64,000 bases of DNA. Origin: Bog-473 sp963791995 (GTDB lineage: Bacteria > Actinomycetota > Acidimicrobiia > Acidimicrobiales > RAAP-2). The translations under genes were made by a program, and so were the position numbers. Of this stretch, positions 53,372-64,000 are shown in pieces. Position 1 is the stretch's first letter, and each line of letters opens with the position of its first letter. The notes under the pieces are model-generated. The model had not been told where the DNA came from. It saw nothing but the letters and a program-made list of their open reading frames with translations, and did no database searches. The stretch lies in assembly GCA_963791995.1 (NCBI GenBank), contig CAWBUQ010000019.1:62001-126000 (forward strand), read 5' to 3'.

Positions 53372-54273
53372 TCTCCCTCGGTGCGTTCCCCAGCGTCACC
53401 GCTCGTTCCACCGCCTGTGCCGCCACCATCCCCCGCGAGAGGCCCTGATGCCATCAGCGCTTCGTCGCTTGCACCAAGGTACGCCGCCAGCGCCTTCGGG
53501 TCAGCGCGGATCACTTCAGGCGGTCCGGCCGCCACCACCCGTCCGAGCTCCATGACGACGACGGCCGAGCACAGCTCGAAGACCAGAGGCACGTCGTGCT
53601 CGACGAGGACGATGGTGGTGTCGGCCACCTGGTGCAGGCGCCGCAGCAGCGGGATGAATGCCTCGGCCTCGCGCTGGGCGATGCCCGCGGTGGGCTCGTC
53701 GAGGAGCAGGATCCGGGGCTTGGCGAGCACGATCGAGGCCAGGTCCACGACCCGGCGGGTGCCGGTGGACAGCTCCGACGTCCGGTGGTGCCGGAAGCGC
53801 TCGAGGCCGAAGGCGGCGATCACCTCGTCGACCGCCTTGAGCTTGCGGCGCTCGGACCGTCTGGCCCAGGGCAGCCGCAACGTGGTCGGGAGCACCGACA
53901 CCTCGTCACGGGCGTCCTCGCTGAGCAGCAGGACGTCGAGGACGGTCAGCTCGGGGAACAGGCGGCAATCCTGGAACGAACGGACCATCCCCACGCCCAG
54001 GCGCTCCTCCGGCAGGTATTCAGCCAGGTCGGTGCCGTCGAGACGCACCGTCCCGGCCTGGGGCCCCACGAGGCCCGAGATCACGTCGAGCGTGGTCGTC
54101 TTGCCCGAACCGTTGGCCCCGATCAACCCCACGATGGCGCCCGGCTCGGCCTCGAAGGTGACGCCGTTGAGCGCATGGATGCCGCCGAAGCGCACGCTGA
54201 GGTCCTCCACGCTGAGGTGGGCCGGGTGACGCGCCGGTGCCATCGTGCCGTTCGTCGCCGTGACCGCGGTCAT
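53368..54273 (-). CDS. ABC transporter ATP-binding protein, LivG type
   Basis: Cytoplasmic ATPase of a branched-chain-amino-acid-type importer, 301 residues. Walker A is GLIGANGSGKTTTLDV (GANGSGKTT at 52-60). The LivG-type loop VRSFQDCRLFPELTVLDVLL follows. The signature motif reads ELSTGTRRVVDLAS (167-180) instead of LSGGQ, a variant common in actinobacterial LivG. Walker B is RILLLDEPTAGIAQ, and the H-loop lies in IVLVEHDVPLVFELC. A Gly/Asp-rich tail closes the protein. ATG overlaps the permease stop and TGA overlaps the binding-protein start, so the operon is translationally coupled. Confidence 0.95.
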   Translation of the reverse strand: MTAVTATNGTMAPARHPAHLSVEDLSVRFGGIHALNGVTFEAEPGAIVGLIGANGSGKTTTLDVISGLVGPQAGTVRLDGTDLAEYLPEERLGVGMVRSFQDCRLFPELTVLDVLLLSEDARDEVSVLPTTLRLPWARRSERRKLKAVDEVIAAFGLERFRHHRTSELSTGTRRVVDLASIVLAKPRILLLDEPTAGIAQREAEAFIPLLRRLHQVADTTIVLVEHDVPLVFELCSAVVVMELGRVVAAGPPEVIRADPKALAAYLGASDEALMASGPLAGDGGGTGGGTSGDAGERTEGE

Positions 54274-56303
54274 TTGTCCGCTCCGTCCCCGACGAGAGAC
54301 GGTGCGATGTCGCCCACCGTCGAGGTCGGCGCGACGGGCGGGCCTGCCCGATGCGCCGTCAGTCGCTCCTGCGCAGCCCGGATTCCCATCGTCACGAGGT
54401 CACCGCTGCGATGCAGGACCTCGGCCAAGCCCCCTGGCAGGTAGAGGATGAACAAGATGAGTCCGAGACCGCTCGTGATGAATTGGATGGTCTGGTTGGC
54501 GCCGAAGATGGCCGGCAACCCCTCGAGGTAGAGGGCGCCGAGGATGGCCCCGGGAATGGAGCCCAGGCCGCCGATCACGACCATGGAGATGATCACGAAC
54601 GAGGTCGTCGGGTCGAACGTGATGTCTGTGTTGTTGAGCTGCTGGGTCGCGAAGGCGAAGCACACGCCGGCATAGCCGGCCATGAAGCCCGACAGCCCGA
54701 AGGCGAGCAGCTTCGTGCGCAGGATCGGGATGCCCATGGCCGCCGCGGTGAGCTCGTTGTCGCGCACGGCGACCAGTCGCCGCGCCACGCCCTTGTCGCG
54801 CCAGATGCGAACCATGTAGATGGACAGGAGCAACACGCCGAGTGAGAACCAGGCAAAGGAGCGTTGGCTGGCCAGGCTGATGCCGAACAGGCTCGGCCGG
54901 TTGACGAGGGTGTAGGCGGGGTTGGGCAGGCCGGTGCAGAGCGTCTTGTTGAGGCCCGGCACGGTGATGCACGGTGTGGCCAGGACGGCGTTCTGCATGA
55001 AGATGGCGAAGGCCAACGTGGTCACGGCCAGAAAGAGTCCGGGCATGCGCAGTGCCGGCAGGCCGACGAGGATGGCGACCAGCGCGGTCACCGCGCCGCC
55101 GTAGAGCATCACCAGCGGGAGCGGTACCGACGTGCCGAGGTGCACGGCCACGAGGGTGCCGACGGCCACCAGTCCGAACTGGCCGAGAGACACCTGTCCC
55201 GCCCAACCCGTGAGCATGGTCAGAGACAGGGCGATGACCGAATAGATGCAGATCTGACTGAACAGCACGTTGTTGCCGACGGAGAGCACGAACGGCAGCG
55301 CGATGGCGGCAATGACGGCGAACCACATGCCCGAGACGGACACGCGCCGGCGCAGCTGGTCGGCCCCGGAGCGCATCGTGGTGACCGCACCGTGGGCCCA
55401 GGTGCTGCGGTCCCCCGTGCGGGCGCCCTTGCGCAGCGCACCGACCCGGATCAAGAGCACCAGCATCACGACGATGAAGATCAAGAGCTGCTGTTTGGCC
55501 GGCGAGGGCACGTTCCACGCCAGGAGCTCGAGGAAGACGCCCATCCCGATCCCGGCGATGAACGCCGCCGTGAGATTGATCATGGCGCCGATCAGCGCGG
55601 CGGTGAGGGCGTAGAGCAGCAGGTCGGGCGAGAGGGCTTGCGTGAATGCGCTCGTCTGGTTTGGCGCGTTGAGGATGGCGGTGAAAGCCGACAGCGCGCC
55701 GGCGACCGTCCACGTCAAGGTGGAGGTGCGCCGGATCCACACGCCCGAGAGCCGCGCCGAGTCGGCGTTCTCCGACATGGCTCGCATGGACAGGCCCCAC
55801 GACGTGAAGCGCACCGCCAGCACGAGGGCGATGGTGACGAGCGGTGCCACGATGAGCGTGAGCACCTCCGTCGGCGTGATGATGACAGGCCCGAGAGTGA
55901 TCGACAGGTCGAAGGGCACCGGCACGGGTTTGTACAGGTTGGAGGGCCGGATGAACGGCAGCGCCGTCAGGGCCAGCAGGACGTAGCTCAGTCCGATGGT
56001 GGCCACCATGACCAGCACGCGGGGACGGCTGAAGAGGCGTCGCAGAATCAGCTCGGACATCGCGCCGACGAAGGCGGCCAAGGCGATGGAGAGCACCAGC
56101 GCGAACCAGTAGTTGAACTTGAAGTCCGCGGTGAGCTTGACCAAGAAGACAGCGGCGATGACCCCGATCTGGCCTTGCGCGAAGTTCAGGACCCGGTTCG
56201 TGCGGTAGACGAGCACGAGCCCGAGGGCGAGCAGCCCGTAGCCCAGACCGTAGAAGAGCCCCTGAACCAGGACGAAGTTCGGCGCCGAGAAGGTGGCCAG
56301 CAC
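54270..56303 (-). CDS. Fused LivH-LivM ABC permease
   Basis: Single polypeptide of 677 residues holding both transmembrane subunits of a branched-chain-amino-acid-type importer. The LivH half (1-290) begins LVQGLFYGLGYGLLALGLVL and has VYRTNRVLNFAQGQIGVIAA and GVWIRRTSTLTWTVAGALSA. After a cytoplasmic linker (about 290-320, RKGARTGDRSTWAHGA), the LivM half starts FVLSVGNNVLFSQICIYSVI and continues LTMLTGWAGQVSLGQFGLVA. The ATPase-contact loop is AVRDNELTAAAMGIPILRTK, followed by TTSFVIISMVVIGGLGSIPG. About 17 helices in all. It lies 5 bp after the MFS-LivF gene. LivHM fusions occur in some actinobacteria; the combination with the MFS-LivF fusion is the unusual point. Confidence 0.94.
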   Translation of the reverse strand: MLATFSAPNFVLVQGLFYGLGYGLLALGLVLVYRTNRVLNFAQGQIGVIAAVFLVKLTADFKFNYWFALVLSIALAAFVGAMSELILRRLFSRPRVLVMVATIGLSYVLLALTALPFIRPSNLYKPVPVPFDLSITLGPVIITPTEVLTLIVAPLVTIALVLAVRFTSWGLSMRAMSENADSARLSGVWIRRTSTLTWTVAGALSAFTAILNAPNQTSAFTQALSPDLLLYALTAALIGAMINLTAAFIAGIGMGVFLELLAWNVPSPAKQQLLIFIVVMLVLLIRVGALRKGARTGDRSTWAHGAVTTMRSGADQLRRRVSVSGMWFAVIAAIALPFVLSVGNNVLFSQICIYSVIALSLTMLTGWAGQVSLGQFGLVAVGTLVAVHLGTSVPLPLVMLYGGAVTALVAILVGLPALRMPGLFLAVTTLAFAIFMQNAVLATPCITVPGLNKTLCTGLPNPAYTLVNRPSLFGISLASQRSFAWFSLGVLLLSIYMVRIWRDKGVARRLVAVRDNELTAAAMGIPILRTKLLAFGLSGFMAGYAGVCFAFATQQLNNTDITFDPTTSFVIISMVVIGGLGSIPGAILGALYLEGLPAIFGANQTIQFITSGLGLILFILYLPGGLAEVLHRSGDLVTMGIRAAQERLTAHRAGPPVAPTSTVGDIAPSLVGDGADK

Positions 56304-56308
56304 GCTTC

Positions 56309-58513
<2,205 letters not shown>

Positions 58514-58528
58514 TCGGGGGACTCTATC

Positions 58529-58546
58529 CCTGACACCTACGTCAGG
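58529..58546. promoter_or_regulatory. Inverted repeat upstream of the MFS-ABC fusion gene
   Basis: CCTGAC-6-GTCAGG lies in the 64-bp gap between the larA-like stop (58578) and the fusion-gene start (58513), 15 bp before the start. It could be an operator for the transporter genes or a small attenuating hairpin inside a longer transcript. No regulator gene is near. Confidence 0.4.
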
Positions 58547-58577
58547 TAGGGGCGATCAGAACGCCGGGGCCGGTTCC

Positions 58578-59840
58578 TCAGCCCGACGCCCCCACGGTGG
58601 CGACCGTCAGCGGTCCCTCGGGGATCACAGCGACCCGCGCACCGGGGCCGAGGCGTCCGAGGGCCGCCTCCACTGCGGCGTCGAGATCCGGCGCCGGCGT
58701 CAAAAGTGCGCTCGCGATGGTGGCGTCGTCGAGACCGTCGCTGTAGAGCTGGATCTCGGCCCGCGCCAGCAGCCGGCCCAGAACCTGGGCCTGCCATCGG
58801 TCCAGTTCGGGTCCGCTCTGCCCGCCGATGAGCTCGGCCGGCGTCGTCGCGTCCGCCAGCAACCGGGCGAACGCGCCACCCCGGGGGACACCGTCCTCAC
58901 ACGCTGCGGCCATGACCACGATCCCCTCGTCGCGCACGATGCGATCGGCGGCCGCCATGCCTTTGACCGACTGGTACAGGTTGCGGTCGAGCGGATAGCC
59001 CCCATTCGTCGAGACGACGAGATCGAACGGTGCGTCAACCCGACGGACGGCCGATGCCTGGACGTGCGCACAGGCGGCGTCGTGCGCTTCAGGGAGAGGC
59101 CCGGCGAAGACCGCCGTCACCCGTCGCGCCCGGTTGATGGCGACGTCGACCGACAGGTCTGGCGGCGCCAGGGCCGCCGCGGCGCGGACGAAGTCGTGGA
59201 CGGGGTTGCCCTCCCGCGTCACGAAGGTGGATCGCGCATCGGCGATACGGCGCGGGTGGTGCGCCTCGAGGATCGTCTCGGTCGCCGCCAGGCCCGGGCA
59301 CACGCCCTTGGGTCCACCACTGAAACCCGCGAAGAAGTGCGGCTCCACGAACCCGGTGACGATGCGGACATCGGCCTCGACGTACTCACGCTGAAGGAGG
59401 ATCGGCGTCCCGTCCACCTCTCCGACAGGCAGATGGGCGTCCGACGTGGCGTCGTGGTCGACCAGCGCGTACCGGGCGAGCACGTCGGCGCCGATCAGCT
59501 CTTCCATTTCCGCAGGAGACGCCTGCCGGTGCGTCCCGGTCGCGCACAGGAGCGTGATGTGATCGTCGGGCACGCCCGCACGCGCCAGCTCGGCGAGCAG
59601 CGGAGGAAGGACGGTGCGATTCGGCATGGGCCGGGTCAGGTCCGGGAAGACGACGGCCACATGGTCGCCCGTGCGGACCCGATCGGCGAGAGGCGGGCCC
59701 GCCAGCGGGGACCGGAGCGCGGCCACGATGGCGGCCGCCTCGTCGGGCAAGGCCCCCTCATCGACGGGGACGACCACCTCGGCGCTTGCGGGGACCTCGA
59801 CGGATATCCCGTGACGTCCGTAGGCGAGGTCGACGTGCAC
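58578..59840 (-). CDS. LarA-like nickel-dependent racemase/epimerase family protein (DUF2088)
   Basis: 420 residues, like lactate racemase LarA. GTG 59840 gives VHVDLAYGRHGISVEVPASA; the longer upstream frame overlaps the kinase and is rejected. LarA residues are in place: VVFPDLTRPMPNRTVLPPLL (Asp and Arg, 67/70), LLCATGTHRQASPAEMEELI (His 104), GFVEPHFFAGFSGGPKGVCP (His 168; the Lys that carries the nickel-pincer cofactor, about 178), LEAHHPRRIA (nickel His), and NLYQSVKGMAAADRIV (Gln/Lys). Catalysis is thus likely, on a 2-hydroxy acid or related sugar acid. The larBCE cofactor genes are not in the window. It follows the FGGY kinase by 8 bp. Confidence 0.9.
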   Translation of the reverse strand: MHVDLAYGRHGISVEVPASAEVVVPVDEGALPDEAAAIVAALRSPLAGPPLADRVRTGDHVAVVFPDLTRPMPNRTVLPPLLAELARAGVPDDHITLLCATGTHRQASPAEMEELIGADVLARYALVDHDATSDAHLPVGEVDGTPILLQREYVEADVRIVTGFVEPHFFAGFSGGPKGVCPGLAATETILEAHHPRRIADARSTFVTREGNPVHDFVRAAAALAPPDLSVDVAINRARRVTAVFAGPLPEAHDAACAHVQASAVRRVDAPFDLVVSTNGGYPLDRNLYQSVKGMAAADRIVRDEGIVVMAAACEDGVPRGGAFARLLADATTPAELIGGQSGPELDRWQAQVLGRLLARAEIQLYSDGLDDATIASALLTPAPDLDAAVEAALGRLGPGARVAVIPEGPLTVATVGASG

Positions 59841-59848
59841 GGAGAGAC

Positions 59849-61327
59849 TCAGAAAGCGGGGCTGCGGGCGGCGTCGGGAAGCGAGTCGGTGGCGGCAATG
59901 AGGGCAAGGGCAACGTGGTCGACCCGAGGACGCAGACCACGGTAGATCTCGACCGCCTCTGCATCGGGTTCGATCACGGCTTGCACCGGGTCGAGTTGAT
60001 CGAGCGTCATCCCCATGCCGAGCGCCCGTCCCGCCAACAGCGCTGCGCCGGCGGACGCGGCCTCGCCCGAACGGTGCCGGATGGCCGGCACGCCCAGCAC
60101 GGCGGTCAACACGCCGACCCAGACCGGGAGTCCCGAACCGGCACCCCCGAGGGTCACGCCGCCGGCCGACGAACCGCCGAGCCGGCCCACCGTGACCACC
60201 TCCATGACGCGCAACACGTCCCACGCCACCGACTCCATGACGGCTCGGGCCAGGTCACTCGGCCCGTGTGCGGCGCCCAAGCCGACGAACCCCGCTCTGG
60301 CGTCGTCGCGCCACCAGGGGGCACGGGCGCCGTCGAGCCACGGCACCGCCACCACCCCGCGGGCGCCCGCCGGGCTCTCGCCGGCCAAACGGGCCAGCTC
60401 GTCGGGGGTGCGGTCGAGCATCCGGCCCAACCAGGCCAGGAACGAGCCCGCCGCCGAGAGGCCGCCTTCGAGGAGCCAGCCCCCGTCGGCCGCGCGAGTG
60501 ACCACCGCGCCCGCCGGCGAGGGAACGGGGCGCTCGTGGACCGGAACCGACACATTGCCGGTGGTGCCCCAGCTCACCATGGGGTGATCCTCCGACGAGC
60601 CCGATCCGAGCACTTCGCACTGGCGGTCACCGGCACCGATGACCACCGGGACACCAGGCCGCAGCCCGAGCTCGGCTGCAGGGACCGACTTCAGCTGCCC
60701 GATGACGGTATCGGAGGGGACCACGCTCGGCAGCTTGCCGAGGGCGGGACCCGCAAGCTCCCGGACTGCGTTGCCGTCGAAGTCGTAGAGGCCGCTGCGC
60801 GAGGCGAAGGTGGCGTCGGTGACCACCTGGTCGGTCATCCGGAGCACGATGAAGTCCCGCGGGGACAGGATCAGGTCGGCCGCCTCGAGCCGGGCGGGCT
60901 CGTTGGAGGCCAGCCAAGCCAGCTTGGCCGCCACGGCACCGGCATCGAGCGGAATCCCCGTCCGGGCGCGATTGATGTCGTCGCCTCCCATCCGTTCCGC
61001 CAAGATCCGCGCCTCAGCGGCGGCCCGGTGGTCGGACCACAAGATCCCCTTGCCGATCGGCTCACCCTGCGCGGTCATGGGGACGAAGGTCTGCCGCGCG
61101 CCCCGAACAGGACACGACCTCGACCTCGTTGAACGCCTGCGGCGCCTGGGCGCGGGCCTCGGCACACGCGATGACCAGGCTCGTCCACCAGCGCAGCGGA
61201 TCTTGCTCGGCCCAGCCCACCTGGGGATGCGTCGTGGTCAGCTCCGAACGCGCCAGTGCGACGATGCCCTCTCACCCCAGAGTCCGACTTTCGTCACCGT
61301 TGTGCCGAAATCGATCGTCAGGATCAT
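59849..61327 (-). CDS. FGGY-family carbohydrate kinase, frameshifted N-terminus
   Basis: ATP-dependent sugar or polyol kinase of about 490 residues, xylulokinase-like. ATG 61327 gives MILTIDFGTTVTKVGLWGER, the FGGY phosphate-1 motif. The frame then moves near 61267 (to VALARSELTTTHPQVGWAEQ, then LRWWTSLVIACAEARAQAPQ) and again near 61110 before reading ARQTFVPMTAQGEPIGKGIL, WSDHRAAAEARILAERMGGD and SPRDFIVLRMTDQVVTDATF. The second ATP-domain motifs are MVSWGTTGNVSVPVHE, VVAVPWLDGARAPWWRDDAR and GGVTLGGAGSGLPVWVGVLT. ATG overlaps the aldolase stop (ATGA). It should phosphorylate the sugar or polyol that the pathway's aldolase then cleaves (inference). Confidence 0.92.
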
Positions 61328-62092
61328 GTGCCGTGCACGAGCGCGTCGACGAGGCCCGCCATCTCCGCCGGGTCGGGATCCTGGTAGACGGTGCGGCCCA
61401 TCGCCATTCCGGCACCACCGCCCTCCATGACGTCACGCACCTCGTCGAGCACGCGGTCGCGGCCCCCGTCGCTGCGCGGACCGCCCAAGAAGAGCACGGG
61501 GACGCCGACACTGGCCACCACGCGGGCCACCGCCCGTCGGCGCTCCGCTCCAGGGCTCACTGCCGGGACCGGGACCTTGATCACCGGCGCGCCCATGTCG
61601 TGTGCCACGACCGCCGCCAACACAACGGCGTCGGTATCGCGGCGGATCCGGCCGTCGCTCCACAGCAACGGCTCGATCAGTGCCTCCAGATCCGCTGCCC
61701 GCGACTGTTCGAGCACCTGTCCCAGCAACTCGAGGGCCGACGCCGTCACCGGATCGTCCATGTCGATACGAGTCATGTGCTTGACGCCGGTCCAGCCGTC
61801 GGAGGCGGCACGGCAGACGCTGGCGACGAGGCGGTCGTCGAGCTCGAAGGCCGATCCCGCCAGCCCGGTGCGATTGATGGAGAGGTACGTCCGATGGAGC
61901 GCGGTGAGATGACCCGGCGTCGGCCAGACCCTCCAAGGGCTGCGCTGTCGCGAGGATGCCGTCGCAGAAGGGCAACGCCTTTGCCAGCGAGCCGAAGAAC
62001 TCGGCCCAGTTCTCCGTCGTCAGTACGGCACGGGCGCGGTGGTCGGCCGCCAGGATGAGTGCCGGGGTCGGGAGCGGGGCCGGCGTGCTCAT
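61324..62092 (-). CDS. Class I aldolase (LacD/DhnA/Cgl0159-like TIM barrel), one frameshift
   Basis: Schiff-base aldolase of about 255 residues. ATG 62092 gives MSTPAPLPTPALILAADHRA. A slip near 61920 moves the frame to LHRTYLSINRTGLAGSAFEL, and SVCRAASDGWTGVKHMTRID follows. The likely catalytic lysine is in HDMGAPVIKVPVPAVSPGAE. Phosphate-binding glycines are in VGVPVLFLGGPRSDGG and EGGGAGMAMGRTVYQDPDPA. This group includes tagatose/fructose-bisphosphate-type and inositol- or sulfosugar-pathway aldolases. Both ends overlap neighbours by ATGA, so the gene is coupled to the dehydrogenase before it and the kinase after it. Confidence 0.85.
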
Positions 62093-62977
62093 CCGGCGTC
62101 GGCCATCGCCAGGACGACCTTGGCCACCGCTGAGAAGTCTTCTCGGCCGTACCCGGCGGCGCTGGCGGCCGTCAGGAGTTGGCGGGCCGCCGCGGTGGTC
62201 GAGACCGGGACGCCCGTGCGCGCCGCGTAGGCCATGGCCAGGTCGAGGTCCTTGGCCATCAGGTCGGTCATGAAGCCGGGCTGCCACCCGTTGGATGCGG
62301 GGCTGTCGGGCGACGACGCCGGCCACCGGGAGACGGGTCCGCACCGCGACGCAGTCACCCGTCGCATGCGTGAGCACCTCGAGCAGCTTGGCCATGTCGA
62401 CGCCGGATTTCACCGCCATCGCGGTGGCCTCGGCGGTGGCGGTCATCTGTGCTGCGTAGATGAGGTTGTTGCACAGCTTGACGACCTGGCCCATGCCAGG
62501 TCCGCCGACGTGGACGACGAGCCCGGCGAAGGGGTCCATCGCCGGCTCGGTGTCCGCCAGCACGGCGGCATCGCCACCCACCATGAGCGTGAGCGTGCCC
62601 TTCTGGGCGCCGGCCGTCCCGCCGGACAGGGGCGCGTCGAGGTAGCGGGCTCCGGTCTCCGCGACCCTGGCGTGCTGCGCCCGCTCCACCTCCGGGTCGA
62701 TGGTCGAGCAGTCGACCACGGTCTTGCCCTTGCCGAGCACCGGCAGCATGTCGTCGACGACCTCGATCACTTCGGGCGAGTTGGGGACGCACAGGAATGT
62801 CACCTCCGACGCCTCGGCGACCGCCTGCGGCGATGCCCCCTCGCGGGCCCCCTGCGACACCGCCATTTCGATCGGTCCCTGGCTGCGCGAGGCCACCGTG
62901 ACGTCGTGACCCGCCGTGACGAGATGGCCGGCCATGGGCAAGCCCATGGCGCCAAGCCCGATGAACCCAATGCGCAT
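62089..62977 (-). CDS. 3-Hydroxyisobutyrate dehydrogenase/tartronate-semialdehyde reductase family protein, one frameshift
   Basis: NAD(P)-dependent beta-hydroxyacid dehydrogenase of about 295 residues. ATG 62977 follows GGAGGAAT. MRIGFIGLGAMGLPMAGHLV is the cofactor motif, VTFLCVPNSPEVIEVVDD follows, then the substrate motif DAPLSGGTAGAQKGTLTLMV. The catalytic lysine is in GGPGMGQVVKLCNNLIYAAQ. A slip near 62335 changes the frame to SPASNGWQPGFMTDLMAKDL, then DLAMAYAARTGVPVSTTAAA, giving the conserved F..DL..KDL segment. It overlaps the aldolase start by ATGA. Members reduce 3-carbon semialdehydes to glycerate-type acids, which suits an aldolase product (inference). Confidence 0.92.
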
Positions 62978-63014
62978 GCGTGATTCCTCCAGACGTCTCG
63001 GGCGCCGGCGGCGT

Positions 63015-64000
63015 CTACGCGAACTGGGGAAGCCACTCCGCCGTGCCGACGAGCAGCTCCTCGACCATGACCTCCATGTCCAGCAGGTCGCCACGGCCGG
63101 CCAGGGGGTCCAAGGCGAATGCCTCGCCGGCCAGGGCACGGTCGCCGCGCAAGGCTGCCTCGACCGTCAGCTCCTGCGTGGCCACGTGGCGCCGCACGAT
63201 CTCGTCGTAGGGCGGGACAGGAGCGTGACCGGTCGCGCCCGCGAATGCCATCGGCGTCGATCACGCAGATCGATTCGAGGACTGCGTCGGGCGGGAGGCC
63301 GACGCCCTGACCGGTGTTCGGAATGTTGACCGGCGCCTCGAAAGGGTCCCCGTCAGCATGGCCTGGATCATGGGCGAGGGCAGTTCGCCCGACTGCCAGG
63401 TCTGCAGGTCCTTCGTCCCGGCGAGCCACGCGTCCACGTCGGCGACGTACCCGGCCTGGTGCTCCTCTCGCCGCGAGATGGGGCTCAGGGCGATGTTGTA
63501 GGTCGCGCCCCAGTCCGACTGGGGCGTCAACGCGAAGGACACGAACTCGGCGATATGCCGGTCGCCGGCGGCGGGAAAGGTGCCCCAACGGTCGAGCAGC
63601 GTCAGCTTGAACAGGTGCCGCTGCTGCGAAGTCGAGCTTGGAGAACTTCTCGGCCTCCGGGCGCCCCGGGTAGGCGCCAGCGAGGCCAGACCCCCGACCT
63701 CTTCGGTGAGCTCACGCAGCACCTCGAGGCCGTCCCGCGCCGTCGACGTCGAGCGAGGTCACCACCGGGAAGTGGTTGATGCCGGTCACGGAGGCCGACA
63801 CCGCCTCGAACGGCCGGCCCATGCGCGATGGCCAGATCCATGCAGAAGTTGCCGACCTCGTGGCAGAGCCCCACGGTCTTGATGGAGGTCTCCCGACAGA
63901 CGGACCGGGTCAGAGCAGGTCATGGGGTTCGTGATGTTGAACAGCCATGCGTCGGGGCAGTGCTCCTCCATCGCCTTGCCGATGCCGACCAGGACCGGGA
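63015..64000 (-). CDS. Glycoside hydrolase family 4 protein (5' part beyond the window), many frameshifts
   Basis: NAD+- and Mn2+-dependent glycosidase that cleaves by transient oxidation at C3. The N-terminal Rossmann part lies outside the window. Recovered segments from the right edge are MEEHCPDAWLFNITNPMTC, GLCHEVGNFCMDLAIA (the GH4 metal-ligand Cys/His loop), LFKLTLLDRWGTFPAAGDRH, IAEFVSFALTPQSDWGATYN, VNIPNTGQGVGLPPDAVLES and the C-terminal RRHVATQELTVEAALRGDRA, ending GTAEWLPQFA at 63015. At least five frame changes occur in 1 kb. GH4 includes alpha-glucosidases, alpha-galacturonidases and 6-phospho-glycosidases; the specificity is not readable here. First known gene of the leftward catabolic cluster, 37 bp before the dehydrogenase. 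Confidence 0.88.

Overview
The window is very GC-rich and densely coded on both strands. It looks like a chromosomal segment of an aerobic actinobacterium. The support is a predicted F420-dependent LLM oxidoreductase, an actinobacterial ImuA'-ImuB-DnaE2 mutasome with a perfect actinobacterial LexA box, DUF6458, DUF6328, DUF1990 and DUF3303 proteins, and a DyP peroxidase with an encapsulin-targeting tail. Acidimicrobiia or a related deep lineage fits the gene mix, but the rank below phylum is a guess. I found no rRNA, tRNA, CRISPR array, insertion sequence or phage genes.

A dominant property is the large number of single-base indels. About 25 genes that are otherwise intact and recognisable are split over two or three frames. 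Examples are the GH15 enzyme, the type II NADH dehydrogenase, dnaE2/imuB/imuA', the CoA-transferase, the FGGY kinase and the GH4 gene at the right edge. Other multi-kb stretches (36-38 kb, 39.5-42 kb, 51.8-59.8 kb) have no breaks. Because conserved residues resume immediately after each break, I read most of these as sequence errors and annotate the reconstructed spans.

Layout. 1-6.1 kb: end of cytochrome bd oxidase (cydB), GH15 glycosidase, NADH dehydrogenase (ndh), then an SDR and a DapB-like reductase. 6.3-10.5 kb: secreted protein, methyltransferase, YCII/ECF42-type sigma pair, and DUF4242/TetR as a divergent pair with two palindromic operators. 10.5-14.2 kb: PQQ-like beta-propeller, STAS antagonist, LuxR-type regulator with a perfect 20-bp palindrome upstream, methyltransferase. 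14.4-21.2 kb: SOS locus imuA'-imuB-dnaE2 plus a PASTA lipoprotein, divergent from an SRAP/HMCES gene across a LexA box. 21.3-34 kb: Tat-exported phospholipase C-like esterase, DJ-1, LLM oxidoreductase, DUF72, small stress and membrane proteins, a second DapB-like/SDR module in the reverse order, amidohydrolase, sugar isomerase. 34-51.7 kb: DyP peroxidase, aldo/keto reductase, questin oxidase-like protein, CoA-transferase, Gfo/Idh oxidoreductase, pirin, threonine dehydratase, glucosamine-6-P deaminase, degenerate LCP protein, esterase, TauD dioxygenase, cadmium-type exporter, GGDEF protein, P-loop kinase, SDR.

The most interesting region is 51.8-64 kb. Nine genes all read leftwards. Five catabolic genes (GH4 glycosidase, 3-hydroxyisobutyrate-dehydrogenase-like reductase, class I aldolase, FGGY kinase, LarA-like racemase) have ATGA overlaps or short gaps. 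They run into a branched-chain-amino-acid-type transporter in which a complete 12-TM MFS permease is fused to the LivF-type ATPase, and LivH and LivM are fused to each other. This is a candidate dedicated uptake and degradation system with unusual transporter architecture.
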